Source of the DNA: Leptoclinus maculatus
Lineage: Eukaryota > Chordata > Actinopteri > Perciformes > Stichaeidae
Length of the DNA stretch: 64,000 bases
NCBI GenBank assembly: GCA_032191485.1
Contig: JAVDOI010000040.1
Location: forward strand, 739,001-803,000
Direction of reading: 5' to 3'
Shown here: positions 31,197-40,573 of the stretch, piece after piece
How positions within the stretch are numbered: the first letter of the stretch is position 1
Layout of the letters: each line of letters opens with the position of its first letter
Made by a program: the position numbers and the translations under genes
The notes under the pieces: generated by a model
Database searches by the model: none
What the model was told of the DNA's origin: nothing
The model's input: the letters and a program-made list of their open reading frames with translations, nothing else

Positions 31197-31934
31197 TTAT
31201 AAAAACTGTTTTATAGGCCTAAAGTGTAGCTTGACAATCACTTTTCCGTGTGAGAATGGTATATGTTTGTTCTGATCGGTTTTTAGCGATATCTCAATAT
31301 CATCGATAACGCGCCTCGAGAGTGATGTGTAGTGTGGCCGATCATATGTTAAAGTGGGGATGGTTCGTTGTTCATCAGCGATATTTATACACCTCAGGAG
31401 CGGTACAGCGCTGTCCCCCACTAGTTGATAATCCACTATGTCACTATAAACATATATATTATACCGCCCAGCATGAATGTCGGCAGGGTGAGGCGCCTGA
31501 AACATCTCGCCACATACATTCTCTTCCCCCGGGTTGAAACCCAGTATCTCAGCCAACCGGCCTTTAAATGTTATGGTAGCGCCATCACCCCCAGTAAGCC
31601 AAATACGATTCTCCGCATTATCATAATTCATATAAGGGGTCCTGGCTGCTACTGTATTGAACGCTGCCACTACATTGATTATAGCCTCATGATACCCCTG
31701 CTTCAGCAGGATAGTTGATGTCTGACCTGTTTTAGAGTCGCGTCGGGTCACACCCGCATCACTTGCAGGGAAGCTGAGCCACGTCCTTGGGTACTGTATC
31801 TCTATAAGACCCACCTCATAGGGCTCGCTCAGGACTATAGGTTTAGCTAATTTTGTCCTGTAGTTCCATATCTTATTATTTGGATATACATCCTGTGAGG
31901 AGTTACTAGGTAGTGTAACATAAAAGCTGTTCAT
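31197..31934 (-). CDS. Penton-like minor capsid protein (single jelly-roll)
   Basis: 245 residues, expected at the fivefold vertices. Recognised by the N-terminal pattern MNSFYVTLPSNSS ... NNKIWNYRTKLAKPI and the EVGLIEIQYPRTW segment typical of Polinton minor capsid proteins, with a C-terminal SHGKVIVKLHFRP strand. Intact. First gene of the leftward capsid block: penton, pVI-like, MCP and protease are separated by 2, 32 and 6 bases. Confidence 0.85.
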   Translation of the reverse strand: MNSFYVTLPSNSSQDVYPNNKIWNYRTKLAKPIVLSEPYEVGLIEIQYPRTWLSFPASDAGVTRRDSKTGQTSTILLKQGYHEAIINVVAAFNTVAARTPYMNYDNAENRIWLTGGDGATITFKGRLAEILGFNPGEENVCGEMFQAPHPADIHAGRYNIYVYSDIVDYQLVGDSAVPLLRCINIADEQRTIPTLTYDRPHYTSLSRRVIDDIEISLKTDQNKHIPFSHGKVIVKLHFRPIKQFL

Positions 31935-32023
31935 GGTCGCTACTGCTACTACTACGGCTACTACTCATCCCAACAAATACCTCTTTAAGAGTGAACACTT
32001 AGGCAGAGTGCTCCTGTGTTTTA
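31935..32023. other. Short spacer between penton-like and integrase genes
   Basis: Contains a run of TACTAC/GCTACT triplets just before the penton-like ATG. No gene is seen. It may hold the promoter of the capsid block. Confidence 0.3.
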
Positions 32024-33124
32024 TCAGGCCTCCACTACATCTTTTTCTGGGAGCCATGAGTTAAACTTCTCGGGCCAACCCAGCCATTTTACATGGACCA
32101 TTTTTTTACCCTTGGCCCCTTTTCTAGATAATATTTTTTCTATTTTAAACACCTTGTTTTTACCAATGATTACTTTTTGTAACTCCTTCTCATAAAATGT
32201 CCCACTCACAATCTCTCCCGTGCAATCTGATAATTTATAAACAGGAGGCTCTCTGGCTATGCACTTTGATACTGTAAAATGTTCATCAGTAAATGTTTGC
32301 TTATATCCTTTCCTAAACACTCCTCTGAGTTTTGATACTCGCACTGTATCCCCCTGATTAAATTTAAAGATCACAGTCTTCTGGGGCTTGTCCTTGTACA
32401 AGTGTTTGAAGACCATTTTTTCATTGTCTCTATTTACAGCCGCAGGGGACATCTTTATCGATCTATGATACGTGTTGTTATAAGCTTTAGCCAGATCCTG
32501 AACAACATCAACATATCTGCGTGAATTAACAGACGTCAGATATCTCCACATGCGCGTCTTGAATGTTCTGTTAAAGCGCTCCACCACGCTGGCCTTAGTC
32601 TCATTCGATGTTGAAAAATGCGTAATTTTATGCAGGGTCAATAGCTGTTGAAACTGCTTATTATAAAACTCTGTACCATCATCTGTTTGAAGTTTCACCG
32701 GTACACGCCCCTCGCTCAGAATGTCTTTAAAAGCCTTTGTAACAGATGACCCCGATTTGTTGGCAAGACATCTAACCCAGGCATATTTTGAAAATACATC
32801 GATACACATTAATAAATATCGAACATGATCGTTTTCCTCTGTATATTCACCCATATCAACTAAGTCGATCTGAAACTGCTTGTCAATACCATTAACCAAA
32901 ACCCTATTCCTAGGAAAATGTATGGCTGCCTTGGCATGGAGTGTGTACACATCTTGGGCTAATAAAAATCTGTTAACCACAGACAGTGAGGGAGTCGCTC
33001 CAGTGCATTCTCTGACGGCCTTACGAAGATTATAAACACTGCCCAGGCCTCCTGGATGTGCTGGATCATAATATATCTTGTGTAGCATACTATCCATGTT
33101 GGAACCAAAAGTGTAGAATGACAA
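32024..33124 (-). CDS. Retrovirus-like DDE integrase with C-terminal chromodomain
   Basis: Inserts the element DNA. It has 366 residues. The catalytic core shows D87 (FQIDLVDM), D148 (LQTDDGTEF) and E182 (SVVERFNRT). A basic SH3-like region lies around 250-310. The last 50 residues form a chromodomain (VFKIEKIL ... VHVKWLGWPEKFNSWLPEKDV) with the aromatic residues that normally bind methylated lysine. A second ATG at residue 10 is also possible. Chromodomain integrases in other elements steer insertion to marked chromatin; such steering to this array is inference. All catalytic residues are present. Confidence 0.92.
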   Translation of the reverse strand: MSFYTFGSNMDSMLHKIYYDPAHPGGLGSVYNLRKAVRECTGATPSLSVVNRFLLAQDVYTLHAKAAIHFPRNRVLVNGIDKQFQIDLVDMGEYTEENDHVRYLLMCIDVFSKYAWVRCLANKSGSSVTKAFKDILSEGRVPVKLQTDDGTEFYNKQFQQLLTLHKITHFSTSNETKASVVERFNRTFKTRMWRYLTSVNSRRYVDVVQDLAKAYNNTYHRSIKMSPAAVNRDNEKMVFKHLYKDKPQKTVIFKFNQGDTVRVSKLRGVFRKGYKQTFTDEHFTVSKCIAREPPVYKLSDCTGEIVSGTFYEKELQKVIIGKNKVFKIEKILSRKGAKGKKMVHVKWLGWPEKFNSWLPEKDVVEA

Positions 33125-33264
33125 CGCCGTCTCTGTTACAACATATTTTATTCAGTAACATTGTACAAAAATACACCCCAGATAGCAATAGTGTGCAAAA
33201 TAAAAAAAATCACATAAACACACACACCTAGAATAGTACGAAAAGGATCCCCTTTTTATTTTAC
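33125..33264 (-). terminator. Leftward polyadenylation signal after the 320-codon gene
   Basis: TTTATT at 33255-33260 reads AATAAA on the minus strand directly after the stop at 33265. The rest is AT-rich and probably holds the integrase promoter; no gene is seen. Confidence 0.5.
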
Positions 33265-34227
33265 TCATGGTGCCCCAGACCAATCCCTCCACAGATGGTT
33301 TAGCAGAACTACTTTGTAGTCGTCGGGGGATAGCTCAACATCATAAATTTTTAAGTATTCTTCGAAGTCATCAGCGTCATGTGATTTCATGTCGTGGATC
33401 ACACGCTCTGCAACCCCATGGATACGGTCACCGCTGGCCTGGATGTCGATGATGCGCAGATGACGTTGTATGGCTGGTATAAAACGATCGCTCCATAGGC
33501 GGTCCTTCAGCTCCTCAATGTTACTTTCATAGTAACCCTCAGTGACGGGCCACATACACTCGTGTTGTTTCTGACTGGGGTGATTAACCTGACATCCATT
33601 GCAGTTCTCCTCCCTGTATTTGCCAATAACCCTCTCCAACAGAAATAGAACACTCCGTTTAACCTCATCTAGGAACGTCACACACGCCACAGCTGGTATC
33701 AGAGTCTCATCATCCTCGTCATAGGGGTTTGCTGCTGCTGCTGCTGCTGCTATAGCTGCATTAGCTGATACTATTGCTAAGGTCTTGGGTGTGTTCATCA
33801 CGGGTGGAGAAGGAGAGGGAGGAGGCGAGGGAGATGCCCCCGCACTTGTGTCCAGATGCATATCAATGACGGGGAATGCCTCCAGGTGGGTCCTCCTCCT
33901 CCTCACACCCCATATCGGATGAGGAGGAGTGACACACGATCCGTATGTAGGGGATTCCATGTCTGCTGCTCTGGAGGTCAGAGGGGTGTAGAGCAGGGGT
34001 GTCTGAGGAGATGGTGGTGGAGACGTCGATGGGGGTGCCCAGCTGGGCGATGAAGAGGTGTCGGTAAAAAGAAGAGGAGAGGGGGGTTGCCAATCGCCTC
34101 CTGTCTGATTATGGTCCTGAGCTGGTAAAACAAAAAATACAACACAAATTTCAGTTGTTTGTAGAAAATAAAACATTTTTATAAATATATTGTTAATGTT
34201 AATAATACAACCTACCATATCAATCAT
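33265..34227 (-). CDS. Polinton protein of unknown function with Cys/His motif; small in-frame intron
   Basis: Not recognised. 320 codons from the ATG at 34227, which overlaps the upstream stop in the form ATGA. The stretch from about 34215 to 34120 starts GTAGGT and ends TTTTACCAG on the minus strand. It is 96 bases long, a multiple of three, AT-rich and codes a hydrophobic run unlike the rest, so it is probably an intron; the frame stays open whether or not it is removed. The middle is proline/serine-rich (low complexity), followed by an alanine run (GCT repeat). The C-terminal 150 residues are better ordered, with ENCNGCQVNHPSQKQHEC, a possible zinc site (CxxC...H...H.C), and helices ending LLNHLWRDW. 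Confidence 0.6.
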   Translation of the reverse strand: MIDMVGCIININNIFIKMFYFLQTTEICVVFFVLPAQDHNQTGGDWQPPSPLLFTDTSSSPSWAPPSTSPPPSPQTPLLYTPLTSRAADMESPTYGSCVTPPHPIWGVRRRRTHLEAFPVIDMHLDTSAGASPSPPPSPSPPVMNTPKTLAIVSANAAIAAAAAAANPYDEDDETLIPAVACVTFLDEVKRSVLFLLERVIGKYREENCNGCQVNHPSQKQHECMWPVTEGYYESNIEELKDRLWSDRFIPAIQRHLRIIDIQASGDRIHGVAERVIHDMKSHDADDFEEYLKIYDVELSPDDYKVVLLNHLWRDWSGAP

Positions 34228-34970
34228 TGTTTGAGGTCTGCTGCGGCTGCACTGATGATGCCTTGCCCTTTACGCATGGCATTATGTAACCCAAAAGACG
34301 TAGAGCACGAGGGACGGCCGTATACAAGGCATTTTCTAACATCGCCATAAGCAGTGTTGACGGTGTCTCTTTTGATCGCCTTGTCAATTTCGCTAAACAC
34401 CGCTTGCATAGCTTCCCAGTCACACCACTGAATATAGAGAACAATTGCAAAAGCTGTGTCAAGAACTGACCGCTGCTGGCCCCACTCTAAAAAGGGTTTA
34501 ACACTACAATCCCGCGCTTTACGGATACTCAGAAAGATAAAATCCTTTACATGTCTGCTGCGCTTTGTTGTCAAGTGATACATTTCAGGCCCTGTAACAC
34601 TGTCCCACTGAGACGAGTAAACTCCGTCTAGACTACCCAGCTCGTTAAGGTCCGCACAGATATCAGAACGGAACAGGGCCCAGTCTTTTACAGACATAGA
34701 CCCGTTCACACGCCAATCCGAGACACCCCCCATCTCAGGGACCGCACCTGAATCTCCCCCTACGGAGGACTTGAATGTCACTGTCCCATCCTGATACCCC
34801 ACGGTGTACACATACCCTCTGATGCCCTCCACTCCCATCTCTAACAACCCGGGCTTGTTAGCAGTAAGGCTTCGCATTCGGCGTCTCCTTTGGTTAGGAG
34901 CATCCACAACCACATCTGTAGACATACCTATGGCATCTGGTGTAACATCCATACCATCAGGGCATGACAT
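34224..34970 (-). CDS. Polinton protein of unknown function, first leftward gene
   Basis: 248 residues, not recognised. It starts with a hydrophilic region and an arginine cluster (NQRRRRMRS), then a mixed domain with VKDWALFRSDICADLNELGS, SRHVKDFIFLSIRKARDC and VLYIQWCDWEAMQAVFSEID, probably helical. No membrane segment or catalytic motif is seen. It is the first gene from the right terminal repeat, so it and its partner are likely expressed early. The stop overlaps the ATG of the 320-codon gene by 4 bases, suggesting coupled translation or shared splicing. Confidence 0.6.
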   Translation of the reverse strand: MSCPDGMDVTPDAIGMSTDVVVDAPNQRRRRMRSLTANKPGLLEMGVEGIRGYVYTVGYQDGTVTFKSSVGGDSGAVPEMGGVSDWRVNGSMSVKDWALFRSDICADLNELGSLDGVYSSQWDSVTGPEMYHLTTKRSRHVKDFIFLSIRKARDCSVKPFLEWGQQRSVLDTAFAIVLYIQWCDWEAMQAVFSEIDKAIKRDTVNTAYGDVRKCLVYGRPSCSTSFGLHNAMRKGQGIISAAAADLKQ

Positions 34971-35137
34971 GGCTGATAGGTAGAGTGGATAGCAGAGAGC
35001 ACAGCAAAAAAAAAAAAAAGATCGTTCGTAGATATTGCTGTTGAACCGAGACAGGTTGAGCTCCTACAAAATCCAGAGGCCAAGTGTTTTTTTGAAATGC
35101 AATAGTCTAACACATATATATACAATCCTATACAAGC
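34971..35137 (-). promoter_or_regulatory. Right promoter region of the Polinton
   Basis: Between the right terminal repeat and the first leftward ATG. It contains a TATA-like run ATATATATAC (about 35113-35122) and an A13 tract at about 35006-35019. Suits leftward transcription; motif and position only. Confidence 0.4.
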
Positions 35138-35308
35138 TCCTCCTACAGGTGACACGCGCTCGCAGGCCCGCGCAAATAAGTTTCATATGTCATGTGATCA
35201 GTACCATGTGTTCGCCTCAGGCGCATGTGTCATATATGGACACGTGCACGCGCAAAGGTTTTGGACCAATTAATTGTGCACGCGCATACCAACATATGTA
35301 TTACTACT
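35138..35308 (-). repeat. Polinton right terminal inverted repeat
   Basis: Inverted partner of 20128-20296. The outer 130 bases agree except for isolated changes (AACTTATTTGC versus AACTTCTTTGC). The inner part differs by a short insertion (GCGTGTCACC). Confidence 0.95.
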
Positions 35309-35654
35309 TCTGTTGTATGCTGTGAAGCTGTGTGTTGAGTAATGCAAATTGCCCGGGTTCGCCAAGATAAGTGGGTGTGGCCTTCTGGATGTGCCTTAAG
35401 TGATTGTGTGTTCTCACTGATATTTTCCCTTCTTTGTGGGAGAAATGTGTTCCGAAGATTCTTCCATTGTTAGCATGCTTAGGTTTTAGGCTTTCGTTTG
35501 GTTGCTGGGCTGTGTTTGCATTCTCAGAAGCAGAAACAGCTTGCCAATGAAAGCTAATGCTAAAGGACTGCACTCTGGGATTATGCCATCTGGGAACCGT
35601 CATCCGGAGTACTATGTCTGGGAATGCCGCCCCTGCCGCTGTCTCTTCCAACTC

Positions 35655-35818
35655 ATACTTACCTGGCAGGGCAGATACCATGATCAAGAAGGTGGTTCAC
35701 CCAGGGCGAGGCCCAGCCATTGCACTCCGGTTGTGCTGACCACTGCGAATTCCCCAAATGTGGGAATCTCGACTGCATAATTTCTGGTAGTGGGGGACTG
35801 CGTTCGCGCTCTCCCCTG
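35655..35818 (+). ncRNA. RNU1: U1 snRNA, unit 11 (G18C; Polinton in its upstream flank)
   Basis: Full-length 164 nt with C at base 18. The Polinton end lies 346 bases upstream, just outside the octamer ATGCAAAT (about 35340), so the known types of snRNA promoter elements remain next to the gene. Confidence 0.95.
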
Positions 35819-36032
35819 ATTGTCATGTTGAAAAAAATATCAAGTGGTTTGTACTTTTGATTGGAGGGGAGGAAATAGTACAATGGAGAATATTGCCCTC
35901 TTTAAGATGTGGGCAGGAGTATGGGAATGGGTGTGGCTTCAGATTTGGAACAGGGCACGTCAATTTAGGCTTACCATGAGCGTTTTGACTGGGACAACTA
36001 GGGACTTCGGCTGCTCTTGACAAGAGTGCTGT

Positions 36033-36152
36033 ACTTACTTTGCTTTCTCTTCATAACGCTTAAGTCTTTCGCCTTTTACTAAAGACTTCCGTGGAGAGCA
36101 ACACCAATGAGTTCAACCTATTTTTAGCAGGCTTTGCCGTTTGGCTGAGCCT
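36033..36152 (+). ncRNA. RNU5: U5 snRNA, unit 12 (class B, 5' stem change)
   Basis: Class B copy with a private G-to-C change in the 5' stem strand (TTTGCTTTCTC). Loop I and Sm site are intact. With the class B partner strand GAGAGCAAC this may shift the stem register. Confidence 0.85.
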
Positions 36153-36328
36153 TGTACACTTGTGAAAAGATAAAAAGCTGTCCTTAACTAGACCAAGGTT
36201 CTTGACCATGGAGTGCTTGGATGGGTGTGCCAACCTGTAGCCACTGCTATGACCCATTGAAAGAACTGCACCATGACAAGGGAGAAATGTGTCAGGAGGT
36301 TGACACAGGAAGCAAACAGTTGGGGGTC

Positions 36329-36515
36329 ATCGCTTCTCGGCCTTTTGGCTAAGATCAAGTGTAGTATCTGTTCTTATCAGTTTCATATCTGATATGTCCT
36401 CTATATGAGGATAACGTATTAAGCAGATTTTGAGCATCGGGAGATGAAAAAGGGGCTTGCTCCGTTCACTACACGCATTGACCCGGTATTGCAGCATTGC
36501 TGGGAACGGTGCACT
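36329..36515 (+). ncRNA. RNU2: U2 snRNA, unit 12 (most divergent copy)
   Basis: Has the stem-loop IIa change (GTTTCATATC) plus three private changes: the Sm site reads GATTTTGAGC instead of GATTTTTAGC, CACTACACGC replaces CACTCCACGC, and ATTGCTGGG replaces ATTGCCGGG. Possibly drifting toward a pseudogene, though the altered Sm site may still be usable. Confidence 0.9.
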
Positions 36516-37680
36516 CCTCAAATGCCTTGTGGACAACCAAACACCAATCCAAATGGATCAGTCTGTTGATTAACTTCACACTGTAATGAATGACGAGAGT
36601 CTCATTCGCTGTCTATCTTAGAGGCTGTGTGTGTGTGATCTGTGTTCTGTGTGTGTTCTCTGTGTTGTGTGATCTGTGTTCTGTGTGTGATCTGGGATTT
36701 GTGTTCTGTGTTCTGTGTGTGATCTCTGTGTTCTATCTGTGATGTGTGTGATCTGTGTTCCGTGTTCCGTGTGTGATCTCTGTGATCTGTGTGTGATCTC
36801 TGTGTTCTGTGTGTGATCTGTGTTCCGTGTGTGATCTCTGTGTTCTATCTGTGATCTGTGTTTGTTCTGTGTGATCTGTGTTCTGTGTGTGATCTCTGTG
36901 TTCTATCTGTGATGTGTGTGATCTGTGTTCCGTGTTCCGTGTGTGATCTCTGTGTTCTATCTGTGATCTGTGTGTGATCTCTGTGTTCTGTGTTCTGTGT
37001 GTGATCTGTGTTCCGTGTGTGATCTCTGTGTTCTGTGTGTGATCTGTGTTCTATCTGTGATCTGTGTGTGTTCTGTGTGATCTGTGTTCTGTGTGTGATC
37101 TCTGTGTTGTGTGATCTGTGTGATCTGTGTTCTGTCTGACGCCCCTCATGGAACATCGCTGTGCTCCCAGCCTCAAATCACTGTATGCATCAGCCCTGAC
37201 TGCTTGGCGACATTTCCAGCTCTGAATGCCAATTTCTGTCCTCCGAGTCAGATTGTGGGTTGAGGTCCTTTTGTAGCCTTTATTTATTTTGCAGTTTGTC
37301 CAGAAAAGTGCAAGCATTGCTGTGCAGCAGTGTCTGTTGTATGCTGTGAAGCTGTGTGTTGAGTAATGCAAATTGCCCGGGTTCGCCAAGATAAGTGGGT
37401 GTGGCCTTCTGGATGTGCCTAAAGTGATTGTGTGTTCTCACTGATATTTTCCCTTCTTTGTGGGAGAAATGTGTTCCGAAGATTCTTCCATTGTTAGCAT
37501 GCTTAGGTTTTAGGCTTTCGTTTGGTTGCTGGGCTGTGTTTGCATTCTCAGAAGCAGAAACAGCTTGTTTGCTGTGTGCTAAATGCTAAAGGACTGCACT
37601 CTGGGATTATGCCACCTGGGAACCGTCATCCGGAGTACTATGTCTGGGAATGCCGCCCCTGCCGCTGTCTCTTCCAACTC

Positions 37681-37844
37681 ATACTTACCTGGCAGGGGAG
37701 ATACCATGATCAAGAAGGTGGTTCACCCAGGGCGAGGCCCAGCCATTGCACTCCGGTTGTGCTGACCACTGCGAATTCCCCAAATGTGGGAATCTCGACT
37801 GCATAATTTCTGGTAGTGGGGGACTGCGTTCGCGCTCTCCCCTG
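37681..37844 (+). ncRNA. RNU1: U1 snRNA, unit 12
   Basis: Intact common form. Confidence 0.97.
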
Positions 37845-38058
37845 ATTGTCATGTTGAAAAAAATATCAAGTGGTTTGTACTTTTGATTGGAGGGGAGGAA
37901 ATAGTACAATGGAGAATATTGCCCTCTTTAAGATGTGGGCAGGAGTATGGGAATGGGTGTGGCTTCAGATTTGGAACAGGGCACGTCAATTTAGGCTTAC
38001 TATGAGCGTTTTGACTGGGACAACTAGGGACTTCGGCTGCTCTTGACAAGAGTGCTGT

Positions 38059-38178
38059 ACTTACTTTGGTTTCTCTTCATAACGCACAAGTCTTTCGCCT
38101 TTTACTAAAGACTTCCGTGGAGAGGAACACCAATGAGTTCAACCTATTTTTAGCAGGCTTTGCCGTTTGGCTGAGTAC
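38059..38178 (+). ncRNA. RNU5: U5 snRNA, unit 13 (class A in a long unit)
   Basis: Intact class A copy, the only class A U5 heading a long unit. Confidence 0.9.
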
Positions 38179-38357
38179 ACTTGTACACTTGTGAAAAGAT
38201 AAAAAGCTGTCCTTAACTAGACCAAGGTTCTTGACCATGGAGTGCTTGGATGGGTGTGCCAACCTGTAGCCACTGCTATGACCCATTGAAAGAACTGCAC
38301 CATGACAAGGGAGAAATGTGTCAGGAGGTTGACACAGGAAGCAAACAGTTGGGGGTC

Positions 38358-38544
38358 ATCGCTTCTCGGCCTTTTGGCTAAGATCAAGTGTAGTATCTGT
38401 TCTTATCAGTTTAATATCTGATATGTCCTCTATATGAGGATAACGTATTAAGCTGATTTTTAGCATCGGGAGATGAAAAAGGGGCTTGCTCCGTTCACTC
38501 CACGCATTGACCCGGTATTGCAGCATTGCCGGGAACGGTGCACT
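38358..38544 (+). ncRNA. RNU2: U2 snRNA, unit 13
   Basis: Full length with a private A-to-T change just before the Sm site (AAGCTGATTTTTAGC). Confidence 0.96.
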
Positions 38545-39709
38545 CCTCAAATGCCTTGTGGACAACCAAACACCAATCCAAATGGATCAGTCTGTTGATT
38601 AACTTCACACTGTAATGAATGACGAGAGTCTCATTCGCTGTCTATCTTAGAGGCTGTGTGTGTGTGATCTGTGTTCTGTGTGTGTTCTCTGTGTTGTGTG
38701 ATCTGTGTTCTGTGTGTGATCTGGGATTTGTGTTCTGTGTTCTGTGTGTGATCTCTGTGTTCTATCTGTGATCTGTGTGATCTGTGTTCCGTGTTCCGTG
38801 TGTGATCTCTGTGATCTGTGTGTGATCTCTGTGTTCTGTGTGTGATCTGTGTTCCGTGTGTGATCTCTGTGTTCTATCTGTGATCTGTGTTTGTTCTGTG
38901 TGATCTGTGTTCTGTGTGTGATCTCTGTGTTCTATCTGTGATGTGTGTGATCTGTGTTCCGTGTTCCGTGTGTGATCTCTGTGTTCTATCTGTGATCTGT
39001 GTGTGATCTCTGTGTTCTGTGTTCTGTGTGTGATCTGTGTTCCGTGTGTGATCTCTATGTTCTGTGTGTGATCTGTGTTCTATCTGTGATCTGTGTGTGT
39101 TCTGTGTGATCTGTGTTCTGTGTGTGATCTCTGTGTTGTGTGATCTGTGTGATCTGTGTTCTGTCTGACGCCCCTCATGGAACATCGCTGGTCTCCCAGC
39201 CTCAAATCACTGTATGCATCAGCCCTGACTGCTTGGCGACATTTCCAGCTCTGAATGCCAATTTCTGTCCTCCGAGTCAGATTGTGGGTTGAGGTCCTTT
39301 TGTAGCCTTTATTTCTTTTGCAGTTTGTCCAGAAAAGTACAAGCATTGCTGTGCAGCAGTGTCTGTTGTATGCTGTGAAGCTGTGTGTTGAGTAATGCAA
39401 ATTGCCCGGGTTCGCCAAGATAAGTGGGTGTGGCCTTCTGGATGTGCCTAAAGTGATTGTGTGTTCTCACTGATATTTTCCCTTCTTTGTGGGAGAAATG
39501 TGTTCCGAAGATTCTTCCATTGTTAGCATGCTTAGGTTTTAGGCTTTCGTTTGGTTGCTGGGCTGTGTTTGCATTCTCAGAAGCAGAAACAGCTTGTTTG
39601 CTGTGTGCTAAATGCTAAAGGACTGCACTCTGGGATTATGCCACCTGGGAACCGTCATCCGGAGTACTATGTCTGGGAATGCCGCCCCTGCCACTGTCTC
39701 TTCCAACTC

Positions 39710-39873
39710 ATACTTACCTGGCAGGGGAGATACCATGATCAAGAAGGTGGTTCACCCAGGGCGAGGCCCAGCCATTGCACTCCGGTTGTGCTGACCACTG
39801 CGAATTCCCCAAATGTGGGAATCTCGACTGCATAATTTCTGGTAGTGGGGGACTGCGTTCGCGCTCTCCCCTG
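39710..39873 (+). ncRNA. RNU1: U1 snRNA, unit 13
   Basis: Intact common form. Confidence 0.97.
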
Positions 39874-40087
39874 ATTGTCATGTTGAAAAAAATATCAAGT
39901 GGTTTGTACTTTTGATTGGAGGGGAGGAAATAGTACAATGGAGAATATTGCCCTCTTTAAGATGTGGGCAGGAGTATGGGAATGGGTGTGGCTTCAGATT
40001 TGGAACAGGGCACGTCAATTTAGGCTTACTATGAGCGTTTTGACTGGGACAACTAGGGACTTCGGCTGCTCTTGACAAGAGTGCTGT

Positions 40088-40207
40088 ACTTACTTTGGTT
40101 TCTCTTCATAACGCACAAGTCTTTCGCCTTTTACTAAAGACTTCCGTGGAGAGGAACACCAATGAGTTCAACCTATTTTTAGCAGGCTTTGCCGTTTGGC
40201 TGAGTAC
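40088..40207 (+). ncRNA. RNU5: U5 snRNA, unit 14 (class A)
   Basis: Intact class A copy. Confidence 0.9.
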
Positions 40208-40386
40208 ACTTGTACACTTGTGAAAAGATAAAAAGCTGTCCTTAACTAGACCAAGGTTCTTGACCATGGAGTGCTTGGATGGGTGTGCCAACCTGTAGCC
40301 ACTGCTATGACCCATTGAAAGAACTGCACCATGACAAGGGAGAAATGTGTCAGGAGGTTGACACAGGAAGCAAACAGTTGGGGGTC

Positions 40387-40573
40387 ATCGCTTCTCGGCC
40401 TTTTGGCTAAGATCAAGTGTAGTATCTGTTCTTATCAGTTTAATATCTGATATGTCCTCTATATGAGGATAACGTATTAAGCAGATTTTTAGCATCGGGA
40501 GATGAAAAAGGGGCTTGCTCCGTTCACTCCACGCATTGACCCGGTATTGCAGCATTGCCGGGAACGGTGCACT
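40387..40573 (+). ncRNA. RNU2: U2 snRNA, unit 14
   Basis: Intact copy, AAAAAGGGGC form. Confidence 0.97.

Larger units (their letters stand above)
20128..35308. mobile_element. Polinton/Maverick (adintovirus-type) element, 15,181 bp
   Basis: Bounded by inverted repeats of about 170 bases that begin AG and end CT, with a 6-bp target duplication. It carries the full Polinton set: protein-primed polymerase B, packaging ATPase, chromodomain integrase, adenovirus-type protease, major and penton-like capsid proteins and small virion proteins. The rightward genes (20418-28574) and leftward genes (28876-34970) converge at shared polyadenylation signals. Only the protease is visibly broken, so the insertion is probably young. 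These elements are regarded as endogenous forms of virus-like agents; whether this one makes particles cannot be read from sequence. No entry or receptor-binding gene was recognised. Confidence 0.95.
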
